A stretch of 53,938 bases of DNA from Brevibacterium sp. (GTDB lineage: Bacteria > Actinomycetota > Actinomycetes > Actinomycetales > Brevibacteriaceae), in the NCBI RefSeq assembly GCF_022712115.1, contig NZ_JALAHB010000045.1:1-53938 (forward strand). The letters are read 5' to 3'. Under the pieces are notes generated by a model, which worked only from the letters and a program-made list of their open reading frames with translations, did no database searches and was not told the origin of the DNA. Shown here piece after piece: positions 42,697 to 50,908 of the stretch (positions are counted from its first letter, which is position 1; every line of letters begins with the position of its first letter). Both the position numbers and the translations under genes were made by a program.

Positions 42697-43218
42697 TCAG
42701 AAGTCGACGCCGGCGAACTCGAGTTCGTACTCGACCTGCTGGCCGCTGACGGAGACCACCTTCGCGACCCCGTAGTGCTCCTCGCCTCCGGCCGTCACGG
42801 TGCAGGAGGAGGAGCCCGTCTCGTTCCAGACGTGCATGTCGTTCGAGCACTCGACGGCCTCGATCGTGGTCCCCTGATTCGCGTACGCCTCACGGATGTC
42901 CTCCTCGAGGATGTCCGCCGGGATGACGCCGGTGCCGTCCTCGTCGAGCGAGAACCCTGCGCCGCCGGATCCTCCCGCGTCATCGGTGCCCGCGCCCGTG
43001 CCTGAGCCGTCTCCCTCCTCGGATTCTGTCGTCGGCTGATCCGCCGCGGGAGCGCTCCGGTCAGTGGTGCCGTCGGCGGCGCCGTCCTCGCTGGGAGCCG
43101 CCGTCTCCTCCGGGGCCGGCTCGTCGAAGGAGACGGTCATCCCGCAGGCGGAGAGCGAGAGCGCGGCGGCGAGGCCGCCCAGGACGGACAGGGTTTTGGC
43201 GGTGCGGAGGGTGCGCAT
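42697..43218 (-). CDS. Lipoprotein with C-terminal DUF4333-like domain
   Basis: A 173-residue secreted lipoprotein. The N-terminus has a basic start, a hydrophobic stretch and a lipobox LSAC with Cys25 as the expected lipid-anchored residue. A Glu/Asp/Gly/Thr-rich linker to about residue 95 follows. The C-terminal 70 residues, IEAVECSNDMHVWNETGSSSCTV, resemble DUF4333, which carries a conserved cysteine pair. A GGGAG site precedes the ATG. It is monocistronic and its function is unknown. Confidence 0.85.
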   Translation of the reverse strand: MRTLRTAKTLSVLGGLAAALSLSACGMTVSFDEPAPEETAAPSEDGAADGTTDRSAPAADQPTTESEEGDGSGTGAGTDDAGGSGGAGFSLDEDGTGVIPADILEEDIREAYANQGTTIEAVECSNDMHVWNETGSSSCTVTAGGEEHYGVAKVVSVSGQQVEYELEFAGVDF

Positions 43219-43376
43219 GGGGTTCTCCCGGCAGGTGGGCTGAGCTGACAGGTCCCAGCCTCACACCGTCCTCAGCGTCGCGCCGCACGTGCGTGTGCGC
43301 AGATCGGAGCGCGTGTGGCAGACCGGGAACACAGCCCGGACCGTCGCTGCACCGGCGTGTGGGCCGCGCGGCGCTC

Positions 43377-43883
43377 CTACGAGGCGTCCGGAGCTCCCAC
43401 CGCATATGCGGCCTGGCCCAGATGCTGCGCGGCGTCGTCGATCATGCTCACGAGGCGCACACCGCGGGTCGTCGGCGGATCCCAGCTGTCGTCGACGACC
43501 ACGTCCAGGTCCTCCTCGGCGAGTGAGCGGACATAGGAGCGCAGAGCGTCGGTGACCTCCGCGAGGTATTCGAGCAGGGGCCCCGCGTCCTCCACCTCGA
43601 TCGCACGCGCCTGTTCCGGGGTGTGCCCCAGGCCGAGGTCGTCTCCTGCGACACCGAGGCCGGAGCGACGGGCGAACCCGCCGTGCGTCCATACCTGCTC
43701 GCCGCCGGAGAGGTCCGCGAGCTGGAGGTCGATCTCCCTCCCTGCGTGCCACAGCAGCCATGCCGGTGAGTTGGGGTGGCCGGCCGGATGGCGGTTGAGG
43801 GCCTCCGCGGGGAGTCCGTGCAGGGTCTGTGCGGCGGCCAGGGGCCGGCCGGCGAATTCGATGAGCACCTCGCGTGCGTCCAT
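43377..43883 (-). CDS. DinB-like/DUF664 family protein, putative mycothiol-dependent transferase
   Basis: A 168-residue four-helix DinB-superfamily protein. The first His lies in PAWLLWHAGREIDLQ and the last in DDAAQHLGQAAYAVG, two of the usual metal ligands. Actinobacterial relatives are annotated as DUF664 or mycothiol transferases, which protect against electrophiles. AAGGAGG precedes the ATG. It is divergent from the ABC operon that follows. Confidence 0.85.
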   Translation of the reverse strand: MDAREVLIEFAGRPLAAAQTLHGLPAEALNRHPAGHPNSPAWLLWHAGREIDLQLADLSGGEQVWTHGGFARRSGLGVAGDDLGLGHTPEQARAIEVEDAGPLLEYLAEVTDALRSYVRSLAEEDLDVVVDDSWDPPTTRGVRLVSMIDDAAQHLGQAAYAVGAPDAS

Positions 43884-44109
43884 GTGCGTGCCTCCTTGAG
43901 CCAGGTGCGTGCGGGGCGGGACCGCGGACCGCGGTTGCGTGGGCCGGCGGCCGCGGTGTCCGCGAGGGGCGATCTGCGCGGCCGTCCGCTCCCTCTGCGA
44001 TCCTCCCACCCGTCGCGGGTGCGCGCCAGGGGGCTCCGGGCCCCGCCCCGCTGCTCGACCGGTGCGTCCCGCGGGCAAAATCGCCTGCTCAGGGCCCTGT
44101 CGATGTGTA

Positions 44110-44115
44110 TAGGCT
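44110..44115 (+). promoter_or_regulatory. Candidate -10 (TAGGCT) of the quaternary-amine ABC operon
   Basis: TAGGCT lies in the 300-bp divergent gap 43884-44183 and would give a leader of about 62 nt. I see no other gene or clear operator in that gap. Confidence 0.35.
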
Positions 44116-44183
44116 GGTGTCCTGCACCCGGCAGCGCTGCGGCGCACACCGGGGCCCGAGCCGAACGGAGGGAGCCCTGCGGC

Positions 44184-45140
44184 ATGGGCATAGAGTTCCG
44201 GAACGTCGGCAAGACCTATCCGGACGGCACCACGGCCGTCCGCGACTTCTCCCTCGACGTCCCCTCCCGCAGCACGGCCGTCCTCCTGGGGTCGTCCGGC
44301 TGTGGGAAGACGACCCTCCTGCGCATGGTCAACCGGATGGTGGACCCCACCGAGGGCGCAGTGCTGGTGGACGGAGAGGACGTCGCGCAGGCCGCGCCCG
44401 TCGGCCTGCGCCGGCGGATCGGCTACGTCATGCAGAGCGCGGGGCTCCTGCCGCACCGACGGGTCATCGACAATGTCGCCACTGTCCCCCGTCTCAACGG
44501 CGCGGACCGGCGGGAGGCCCGGTCCCGGGCGCAGGAGATGCTCGAGATCGTGGGCCTCGACGCCTCCCTGGGCCGGCGCTATCCGGATCAGCTCTCAGGC
44601 GGCCAGCAGCAGCGCGTGGGCGTGGCCCGGGCGCTCGCCGGCGATCCCCACATCCTCCTCATGGACGAGCCCTTCGGCGCGGTCGATCCGCTCGTCCGGC
44701 GCGAGCTCCAGACGGAGATCATGCGGATCCGCACAGAGTTGGAGAAGACGGTCGTCTTCGTCACCCACGATGTGGAGGAGGCGCTCACCCTGGGTGATCA
44801 GGTCGTGGTGCTGCGCGAAGGCGGTGAGGTGGCTCAGACGGGCACGCCGCGTGAGCTCGTCGAGGAGCCCGCCGATGCTTTCGTCGCACGGTTCCTCGGC
44901 ATCGGCACGGGGGAGCGCAGCCTCAGCGCCCACCGCCGTGCCACAGGCGGCTGGGCCATCGAGGATCCGAACGGCCGTCCCCTGGGCGTCGTGGAGGCGG
45001 GTGCGCTGTCCTCGGGCGCGACCTCGGCCCCGGGCACGGTGCCGCCCGCACACGAGGCGGCACCGCCCGGCAGCAATCAGCTGGGCCACGGCCGGTCACC
45101 CGGCCAGCGCCGGCCGTCCGGCGACGAACCGGGGGCGTGA
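44184..45140 (+). CDS. Quaternary-amine ABC importer, ATP-binding subunit (OpuCA/ProV-like)
   Basis: A 318-residue ATPase for glycine betaine, choline or carnitine uptake. Walker A is GSSGCGKTT, followed by the signature LSGGQQQR, Walker B ILLMDEPFGAVD and the switch His in FVTHDVEEA. The start FRNVGKTYPDGTTAVRDFSLDVP is typical of OpuCA/ProV. No CBS domains are present; the C-terminal 70 residues are Ala/Pro-rich. A GGAGGGAG leader gives the ribosome binding site. It is first of four genes: its stop overlaps the GTG of the first permease. Confidence 0.92.
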   Translation: MGIEFRNVGKTYPDGTTAVRDFSLDVPSRSTAVLLGSSGCGKTTLLRMVNRMVDPTEGAVLVDGEDVAQAAPVGLRRRIGYVMQSAGLLPHRRVIDNVATVPRLNGADRREARSRAQEMLEIVGLDASLGRRYPDQLSGGQQQRVGVARALAGDPHILLMDEPFGAVDPLVRRELQTEIMRIRTELEKTVVFVTHDVEEALTLGDQVVVLREGGEVAQTGTPRELVEEPADAFVARFLGIGTGERSLSAHRRATGGWAIEDPNGRPLGVVEAGALSSGATSAPGTVPPAHEAAPPGSNQLGHGRSPGQRRPSGDEPGA

Positions 45141-45793
45141 GCGTGGACTGGATCCTGGAGAACCGTGCGCACCTCCTCACCCTCACCGTCTCGCACCTGG
45201 GACTGAGCCTCCCGGCGATCGCCGCGGTGCTCGTGCTGTCCGTGCCCGTCGCGGTCCTCGCCAATCGTCTGCGCCCGCTGCGCGGAGTGATCGTCTCCGG
45301 CACCGGTCTTCTCTACGCGGTGCCCTCCCTTCCCCTCTTCATCGTGCTTCCCGTCCTCCTGGGCACCGGCGTGCGGGACGCCGTCAACGTGGTCGTCGCC
45401 CTCGTCCTCTTCGGCATGGCGCTCATGGTGCGTTCGGTCGCAGACGCCCTGGACTCCGTGCCTGCCGAGGTCCGGCTCGCGGCAACGGCCCAGGGCCACT
45501 CCGCCTGGGGGCGCTTCTGGACCGTCGACCTCCCGCTTGCGGGTCCGGCGCTCCTGGCGGGCCTGCGCGTCGTGAGCGTGAGCACGATCAGTCTGGTGAC
45601 CGTGAGCGCCGTCCTGGGCGTGCAGTCGCTGGGATCGCTGTTCACGGACGGGTTCCAGCGCGGGATCATCCCCTCGATCGTCAGCGGTGTGGTGATCACG
45701 GCCGCCCTTGCACTCGCGGCCGATCTGTTCCTCATGGCGCTCGGACGGGCGCTCATGCCCTGGCAGCGCACCGGAAGGGGGAGCGCCTCGTGA
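45137..45793 (+). CDS. Quaternary-amine ABC importer, permease subunit 1
   Basis: A 218-residue inner-membrane permease with five or six spans. The cytosolic EAA loop PAEVRLAATAQGHSAWGRFWTVDLP contacts the ATPase, and the fold matches OpuCB/ProW-type permeases. The GTG start overlaps the ATPase stop, and the stop overlaps the GTG of the second permease, so the operon is tightly coupled. Confidence 0.9.
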   Translation: MSVDWILENRAHLLTLTVSHLGLSLPAIAAVLVLSVPVAVLANRLRPLRGVIVSGTGLLYAVPSLPLFIVLPVLLGTGVRDAVNVVVALVLFGMALMVRSVADALDSVPAEVRLAATAQGHSAWGRFWTVDLPLAGPALLAGLRVVSVSTISLVTVSAVLGVQSLGSLFTDGFQRGIIPSIVSGVVITAALALAADLFLMALGRALMPWQRTGRGSAS

Positions 45794-46461
45794 ACCAGCC
45801 GGCCGCCGCACTGCACCTCCTGCTCGATCCGGCCACCTGGTCCGGCCCGGCCGGCCTGGGCGCGCGCGTCCTCGAACACCTTCAGTACTCGCTCCTCGCG
45901 GTCCTTCTCGCCGCGTGCGTCGCGCTGCCCATCGGCTTCGCCGTGGGTCACTTCCGCCGAGGCCGGAACCTTGTCGTGGCGGCCTCGGGAACCGTGCGGG
46001 CGCTGCCCACGCTGGGTCTGCTCACGCTCGTGGCGCTGTTCACCGGCCTCGGTCTGCTGGCTCCCATGGTCGCCCTCGTGGTTCTGGCGGTGCCTTCCGT
46101 GCTGGCAGGTGCCTACTCGGGGGTGGAATCCGTCGACGAGAACGTCGTCGATGCCGCCCGTGCGCAGGGGATGAGCCGGTGGCAGGTGCTCGTGACCGTG
46201 CAGATCCCGCTCGGGCTGCCCCTCATCCTCGGCGGGATCCGCCTCGCCTCGCTGCAGGTCGTGGGCACGGCGATCCTCGCCGCCTACGTGGGTGCAGGCG
46301 GGCTGGGAGCCCCCCTCTTCCTCGGCCTGCGCACGTACGACTATCCGCTGCTGCTCGCGGCCTCCGCCGTGGTCATCGTCCTCGCGCTCGTGCTCGATCT
46401 GGCGTTCGGCACGGCGCAGCGGCTCCTCCGCCGGCTGCCGGGCCTGCGAGGAGGCACCTGA
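45790..46461 (+). CDS. Quaternary-amine ABC importer, permease subunit 2
   Basis: A 223-residue permease with the same topology as the first. The EAA loop is DAARAQGMSRWQVLVTVQIPLGLPLILGGIR, and GTVRALPTLGLL and YVGAGGLGAPLFLGLRTYDYPLLL are typical of OpuCD. The two permeases probably form a heterodimer. The GTG start overlaps the preceding stop. Confidence 0.9.
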   Translation: MNQPAAALHLLLDPATWSGPAGLGARVLEHLQYSLLAVLLAACVALPIGFAVGHFRRGRNLVVAASGTVRALPTLGLLTLVALFTGLGLLAPMVALVVLAVPSVLAGAYSGVESVDENVVDAARAQGMSRWQVLVTVQIPLGLPLILGGIRLASLQVVGTAILAAYVGAGGLGAPLFLGLRTYDYPLLLAASAVVIVLALVLDLAFGTAQRLLRRLPGLRGGT

Positions 46462-46524
46462 GGTGCCTGCGGAACCTGAGACGTCAGCACACCGGACCCG
46501 TCCCACTCCGAGAGGACTCCCATC

Positions 46525-47433
46525 GTGAGAACCAGAGCCCTGCCCCTCTTCGCAGCCGCGGCCGCGGCCGTCCTGACCGTCTCCGGCTGCGGCGCCGGCT
46601 CCGATCCCTTCGAGAGCGGCGGCGAAGACGGTGGCACGCTGGTCATCGGTTCGCAGCAGTACTACTCGAACACGATCATCGCGGAGATCTACGCCCAGGT
46701 GCTCGAGGACGCGGGGCTGGACGTCCGGCGCGAGTTCGAGATCGGCCAGCGCGAGGTCTACGCGGCGGAGCTGGAGAACGGCGGCATCGACGTGTTCCCG
46801 GAGTACACCGGCAGCCTTCTCCAGTACTTCGATCCGGAGACCGAGGCCCGCACCGCCGAGGAGATCCGCACCGGGCTCGACGGGGCTCTGCCCGAGGGGC
46901 TCACCGCGTTGCAGGAGTCTCCCGCCACGGATCAGAACGCGATGGTGGTGACAGCTGAGTTCGCAGAGGAGCACGGGCTGGAGTCGATCGGCGACCTCGC
47001 CGGCATCGACGACCTGGTCGTGGGCGCGACTCCCGAGTTCGAGACGCGTCCCTACGGCCCGAAGGGGCTCGCGGACGTCTACGGGGTCGAGGTGGAGCTG
47101 CAGACGATCGACGACTCCGGCGGTCCGCTCACGGTGGGTGCGCTCGAGGACGGGGACATCGACGCGGCGGCCAACATCTTCAGCGCCAGCCCCGCCATCG
47201 CCGCGAACGACCTCGTGGTGCTCGCGGACCCTGAGGCGCTGGTGCCCCCGGAGAACGTGGTGCCGGTGGTCTCCGAGGCTGTGGGCGCGGACGCTCGCGG
47301 TCTGCTGGAGGAGGTCTCCGGTGCGCTCACGCAGGAGGATCTGCTCGCCCTCAACACCCGCAGCGTCGAGGAGCAGGCCACCGCAGAGGTCGTGGCAGGG
47401 GAGTGGGTGAAGGAGAAGGCCCTCGTGGGCTGA
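46525..47433 (+). CDS. Quaternary-amine ABC importer, substrate-binding lipoprotein (OpuCC-like)
   Basis: A 302-residue solute-binding protein tethered to the membrane outer face. The lipobox is VSGC with lipidated Cys21. GSQQYYSNTIIAEIYAQVLE and VFPEYTGSLLQYFD are the OpuAC-domain blocks that build the aromatic cage for quaternary amines, although the full set of cage residues was not checked. The GTG has a GAGAGGA site and follows the permease by 63 bp, completing an ATPase-permease-permease-binding-protein operon. Confidence 0.9.
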   Translation: MRTRALPLFAAAAAAVLTVSGCGAGSDPFESGGEDGGTLVIGSQQYYSNTIIAEIYAQVLEDAGLDVRREFEIGQREVYAAELENGGIDVFPEYTGSLLQYFDPETEARTAEEIRTGLDGALPEGLTALQESPATDQNAMVVTAEFAEEHGLESIGDLAGIDDLVVGATPEFETRPYGPKGLADVYGVEVELQTIDDSGGPLTVGALEDGDIDAAANIFSASPAIAANDLVVLADPEALVPPENVVPVVSEAVGADARGLLEEVSGALTQEDLLALNTRSVEEQATAEVVAGEWVKEKALVG

Positions 47434-47522
47434 TCCCCGGACGTGTGGCGGAAACCGGTGACGGCCAGGTGGTTCCACCGCCGCGCGCCGTTGCCGGCCC
47501 GCACCCTGTCGAGTTCCCGCCC

Positions 47523-47558
47523 GTGACGTTCTGTGACGCTTTGTGGCGTCCGGCGACG
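47523..47558 (+). promoter_or_regulatory. Four direct repeats with a 10-bp period upstream of the MFS gene
   Basis: GTGACG, GTGACG, GTGGCG and GCGACG start at 47523, 47533, 47543 and 47553. The exact 10-bp spacing places every unit on one face of the helix, 43-78 bp before the start codon. This looks like a phased activator or response-regulator site. Confidence 0.45.
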
Positions 47559-47588
47559 CAATCGCCGCACCTGCAGCGCGTCCGCCTG

Positions 47589-47594
47589 GATCCT
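47589..47594 (+). promoter_or_regulatory. Possible -10 (GATCCT) for the MFS gene
   Basis: Lies 6 nt before the ATG at 47601, which lacks a ribosome binding site. The match to TANNNT is partial. Confidence 0.3.
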
Positions 47595-47600
47595 CGTGCT

Positions 47601-49109
47601 ATGAACCCCGTTCCCGAGGCCTCCGCGCCTGCACAGACGTCCGCGCCTGCACAGGCCTCCGCCGCCGGTCAGGTCTCCGTCGCCGCACAGGGAGGGGCCG
47701 CGCCTGCCGCGCCCAGCGCAGCCGTCCGCCGCCGCTCCATGCTGGCGAGCGTGACCGGCCAGCTGCTCGAGTGGTACGAGTGGAGCGCCTACGCCGTCTT
47801 CGCCCCCTTCATCGCCGGTGCGCTCTTCAACCCGGAGAACCAGGTCTCCGCGCTGCTGTCGACGTTCGGCGTCTTCGCGATCGGCTTCCTGTTCCGTCCG
47901 CTGGGCGGGATCGTCTTCGGACGGATCGCGGACCGGCGCGGCAGACGCTTCGTCCTCGTGACGACGATGCTCATGATGGCCGGCGCCTCCGTGCTCATCG
48001 GGCTCCTGCCCACGTTCGAGACGTTCGGCATCTTCGCCTCGGTGCTGCTCCTGCTGGCCCGGGTGGTGCAGGGATTCGCACACGGCGGCGAGTCCGCCAC
48101 GGCGAACTCCTACATCGCGGAGATCGCTCCGGCCCGCCGCCGCGGCCTGTGGGGCTCCACCGTCTTCATGACGATCTTCGGCGGTGCCTTCCTCGCGTTC
48201 GTGCTGGGCGGAGCCATCACGGAGACCCTCTCCGAGGCGGACGTCCAGGCGTGGGGCTGGCGCATCCCGTTCCTGCTGGGCGCGGTGCTCGCCCTGGTGG
48301 CGCTGTGGCTGCGCGTGGGCATGGTCGAGTCGCAGGTCTTCCAGGAGGACGGGAATGCGGCGGGGGCGCGTGCGGGTGCTGGGGAAGGCGGCGCAGGCGC
48401 GGCTTCCGGCCCGGCCGGTGCCGCCGTGCCCGAGGCCGGCGCGGGTGAGCCTGCGGGCCCCGGCAGTGCCGCACACGCGGGGCTGGGGGCTGCGTCCTTC
48501 AGCGCTCGCACCCTCGCACCGCTGAGCACCCCGCTCTCCATCGTGCTGATCTTCTTCCTGGTCTCCGGAGTGGCGGCGAGCAACTACACGTGGACCTCCT
48601 ACGTCTCGACGTACGCCGTCACCCAGGAGGGGATGGACGCCTCGGGCGCCTATTGGGCGCTGGTGGCGGCCCTCGTCATCGGCCTTGCCGCGCTGCCGTT
48701 CTGGGGCGCGGTGTCCGACAGGGTGGGGCGCCGGCCGGTGCTCTTCGTCTTCGCCGGCGGGGTGATCCTCACGCAGTTCCCGCTCATGGCCTTCATCGAC
48801 GACCGGCCGTGGACGCTCTTCGCCGCGACCTCGGTGGCTCTCATCGTGCTGTCCGCCGGCGCGGGCCTGCTCGCCTCCGTCATGGCGGAGACGTTCCCCA
48901 CCGCCGCCCGCACCGCCAACATCGGCCTGGCGTACTCACTGGCGACGGCGGTCTTCGGGGGGACCACGCCGTACGTCAACCAGCTGGCGGTCTACCTGGA
49001 GACGCCGTGGGCCTCGAACCTGTTCATCGTCTTCGCCGCCGCGCTGGCGCTGTGGGCCGCCTACAGGCTGCCGGAGCGCAGGGGCATCGACCTCACGATC
49101 GTCCGCTGA
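47601..49109 (+). CDS. MFS transporter, metabolite:H+ symporter (MHS) type
   Basis: A 502-residue twelve-span transporter. The MHS-type opening ASVTGQLLEWYEWSAYAVFAPFIAGALF, the loop GRIADRRGRRFVLVTTMLMM and VVQGFAHGGESATANSYIAEIAPARRRG place it with proline/betaine- and dicarboxylate-type symporters such as ProP relatives. The 45-residue N-terminal extension is Ala/Gln repeats, and the central loop (residues about 250-295) is a long Ala/Gly insert. Its place beside the quaternary-amine importer suggests an osmolyte or small-acid substrate, by inference only. Confidence 0.87.
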   Translation: MNPVPEASAPAQTSAPAQASAAGQVSVAAQGGAAPAAPSAAVRRRSMLASVTGQLLEWYEWSAYAVFAPFIAGALFNPENQVSALLSTFGVFAIGFLFRPLGGIVFGRIADRRGRRFVLVTTMLMMAGASVLIGLLPTFETFGIFASVLLLLARVVQGFAHGGESATANSYIAEIAPARRRGLWGSTVFMTIFGGAFLAFVLGGAITETLSEADVQAWGWRIPFLLGAVLALVALWLRVGMVESQVFQEDGNAAGARAGAGEGGAGAASGPAGAAVPEAGAGEPAGPGSAAHAGLGAASFSARTLAPLSTPLSIVLIFFLVSGVAASNYTWTSYVSTYAVTQEGMDASGAYWALVAALVIGLAALPFWGAVSDRVGRRPVLFVFAGGVILTQFPLMAFIDDRPWTLFAATSVALIVLSAGAGLLASVMAETFPTAARTANIGLAYSLATAVFGGTTPYVNQLAVYLETPWASNLFIVFAAALALWAAYRLPERRGIDLTIVR

Positions 49110-49132
49110 GGAGCGCACGGCCCGCCTGCACA

Positions 49133-49196
49133 GAACCGCAGGAGCCGCACAGAACGGCAGGAGCCGCACGCAGTTGCGCGCGGCTCCTGCGGTTTC
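49133..49196. terminator. Terminator with two alternative left arms
   Basis: Two near-copies of GAACCGCAGGAGCCGC (49133-49148 and 49152-49167) can each pair with the arm 49180-49196 (13 and 11 bp). It lies between convergent genes. The duplicated arm suggests a partly copied terminator. Confidence 0.7.
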
Positions 49197-49218
49197 CGGC
49201 ACATCGGGAGAGGAGAGC

Positions 49219-50151
49219 TCAGCTCCTGAATGCCAAGCGGGCCTCCACCAGCTGGTGATCGGACGGGAAGCGGTTCTGCCGCTGATGCGGGATGTGCGCG
49301 CAGAGCCCGCCCACGTCCTCGAAGCCGTCCTCCACGAGACCCTCCGCCGTGCAGCCGCGCATCACGGCGTCCACCACGTCGAGGCCCCGGGCGAAGACGA
49401 AGTCGATGCGGTCGCGCGGCTCCGCTCCGTCGGTCCTGCCCGGTTCCGGCTTCTCCGCGTGGCCGGCACGGCCGAGCGGTTCGATGGGCGACCAGGAGTC
49501 CGCCGGCACCGCTGCGGGATCCGGGTGGACGGCGCGGAAGGCGTCGACGAAGCCGGCCTCCAGCAGCGCGTCCGGTGACCGCCAGCGCAGCGGGGGCCGG
49601 TCCGGGCGTGCGGCCCAGTCGCCCGTGGCGGGGGTGTTGAAGTCGCCGCACACCACGACGGGCATGTCCGGTTCGCCCTCCTCGGCACAGATGCGCGAGG
49701 TCTCTGCGAGCACCTCCTCGATCTGCTCGAGCCGAGGCGCCTCCTCCGCATCCGCGACCTCCTGCCCGTCGCCGGCCAGGGCGCGGTACACGGCGTAGGG
49801 GTACGGAGCCAGGTGCACCGACCAGACGAGGACGGTGGGCCCGCCCTCACACGGGGTGACGAGTGCGGCCTGTGCATAGGGCAGGGTCGAGGTCTCCACG
49901 GGCCGGAGCGGGCCCGTGCTGAGCACAGCGGTGTCCCAGCCGCGCTGCGCGAGTGAGGCGCCCAGCTTGGGCGCCAGATTCTCCGCAGCGGTGCCCCAGC
50001 ATTCCTGGAGTGCGAGGACCTCGGCGGGGAACTGCGCGCAGATCGCGTACTGCTTCTCCTGGCCGTAGTCCACTTCGCGGCCGCCGTACCAGACGTTCCA
50101 CGTCTGCAGGGTGAAGGAGCGTGCCGCCTGCGGCGGATGCTGTCGTGTCAC
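49219..50151 (-). CDS. Endonuclease/exonuclease/phosphatase-fold hydrolase
   Basis: A 310-residue EEP-fold enzyme. The active-site blocks are in order: LQTWNVWYGG (Asn), LALQECW (Glu metal ligand), WSVHLAPYPYAVYR (His), VVCGDFNTPATGDW (Asp/Asn) and FPSDHQLVEARL (Asp-His). There is no signal peptide, so it acts in the cytosol. It could cleave phosphodiesters of nucleic acids, lipids or sugar-phosphate esters; the sequence does not say which. The GTG at 50151 with GGAGAG is preferred over an upstream in-frame start. It is 34 bp downstream of the HAD phosphatase gene and probably in that operon. Confidence 0.85.
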   Translation of the reverse strand: MTRQHPPQAARSFTLQTWNVWYGGREVDYGQEKQYAICAQFPAEVLALQECWGTAAENLAPKLGASLAQRGWDTAVLSTGPLRPVETSTLPYAQAALVTPCEGGPTVLVWSVHLAPYPYAVYRALAGDGQEVADAEEAPRLEQIEEVLAETSRICAEEGEPDMPVVVCGDFNTPATGDWAARPDRPPLRWRSPDALLEAGFVDAFRAVHPDPAAVPADSWSPIEPLGRAGHAEKPEPGRTDGAEPRDRIDFVFARGLDVVDAVMRGCTAEGLVEDGFEDVGGLCAHIPHQRQNRFPSDHQLVEARLAFRS

Positions 50152-50185
50152 TGTCTCTCCGTTCGTCAGAGTGCGGGATGCCGTC

Positions 50186-50908
50186 TCATGTCCGCAGTGT
50201 GCGGGTGTGCGGGTCGAATCGGATTTCGCGCAGACTCCGCAGGCGGAGGTCCGCTGTGAGAGGCACCGAGAGGTCCTCATTCACCCCCACCACCGTGAGC
50301 CCTGCGGTGTGCGCGGCCTGCGAACCCAGCACCGAGTCCTCGAAGGCCACCGCCGCGCGCGGATCCACGCCCAGACGGGCCGCCGCCAGCAGGTAGGGGT
50401 CCGGCGCCGGTTTGCCGCGGTCCACGTCGTCGATCGTCACGACGACGTCGAACAGGTGCAGCATGTCCGCGCGCTCGAGCAGGCCGCGGACGTCCTCCTC
50501 CCGGCCGTTGCTCGCCACCGCGACCGGCACGCTGCCGGACAGCGCCCGGACGAGCTCCGGCGCGCCGGGCATGGGCGCGGACAGGTCCGTCAGCGCGGCG
50601 CTGTAGGCGAGGTCGATGTCCCGTGCGTGCGGGGGGCGCACATCGGCGCTGCCCCCGCCGGTCGTCACGGCCTCGGCGTGGAGGGAGCCGAGCGCGGCGA
50701 CGGCCTCGGCGGCGGTCATGCCCCGCAGCGTCTCCGGGCTCGTGTCCGCCAGTCCCAGCCGCCGCAGCTGTGCGGCCATGATGTCCAGCCACGGCTGCTC
50801 CGAGTCCACGAGCACGCCGTCGCAGTCGAAGACGACGCCGGCGACCTCCTGGACCGCCTCTGCGGCACCCGTCCCCGGCGTCGCGGCGATCCGGGCGCTC
50901 ACGTCCAC
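50186..50908 (-). CDS. HAD-superfamily phosphatase, beta-phosphoglucomutase-like subfamily
   Basis: A 240-residue HAD hydrolase with all four motifs: VVFDCDGVLVDSE (nucleophile Asp), VAVASNGREEDV (Ser/Asn), GKPAPDPYLLAA (Lys) and AVAFEDSVLGSQAA (Asp pair). A helical cap occupies residues about 35-115. Likely substrates are phosphorylated sugars or small phosphate esters. The GTG at 50908 overlaps the end of the ABC ATPase gene by 10 nt and has a GGGAGG site, so it is co-expressed with the importer. It could dephosphorylate the transported compound. Confidence 0.9.
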   Translation of the reverse strand: MDVSARIAATPGTGAAEAVQEVAGVVFDCDGVLVDSEQPWLDIMAAQLRRLGLADTSPETLRGMTAAEAVAALGSLHAEAVTTGGGSADVRPPHARDIDLAYSAALTDLSAPMPGAPELVRALSGSVPVAVASNGREEDVRGLLERADMLHLFDVVVTIDDVDRGKPAPDPYLLAAARLGVDPRAAVAFEDSVLGSQAAHTAGLTVVGVNEDLSVPLTADLRLRSLREIRFDPHTRTLRT

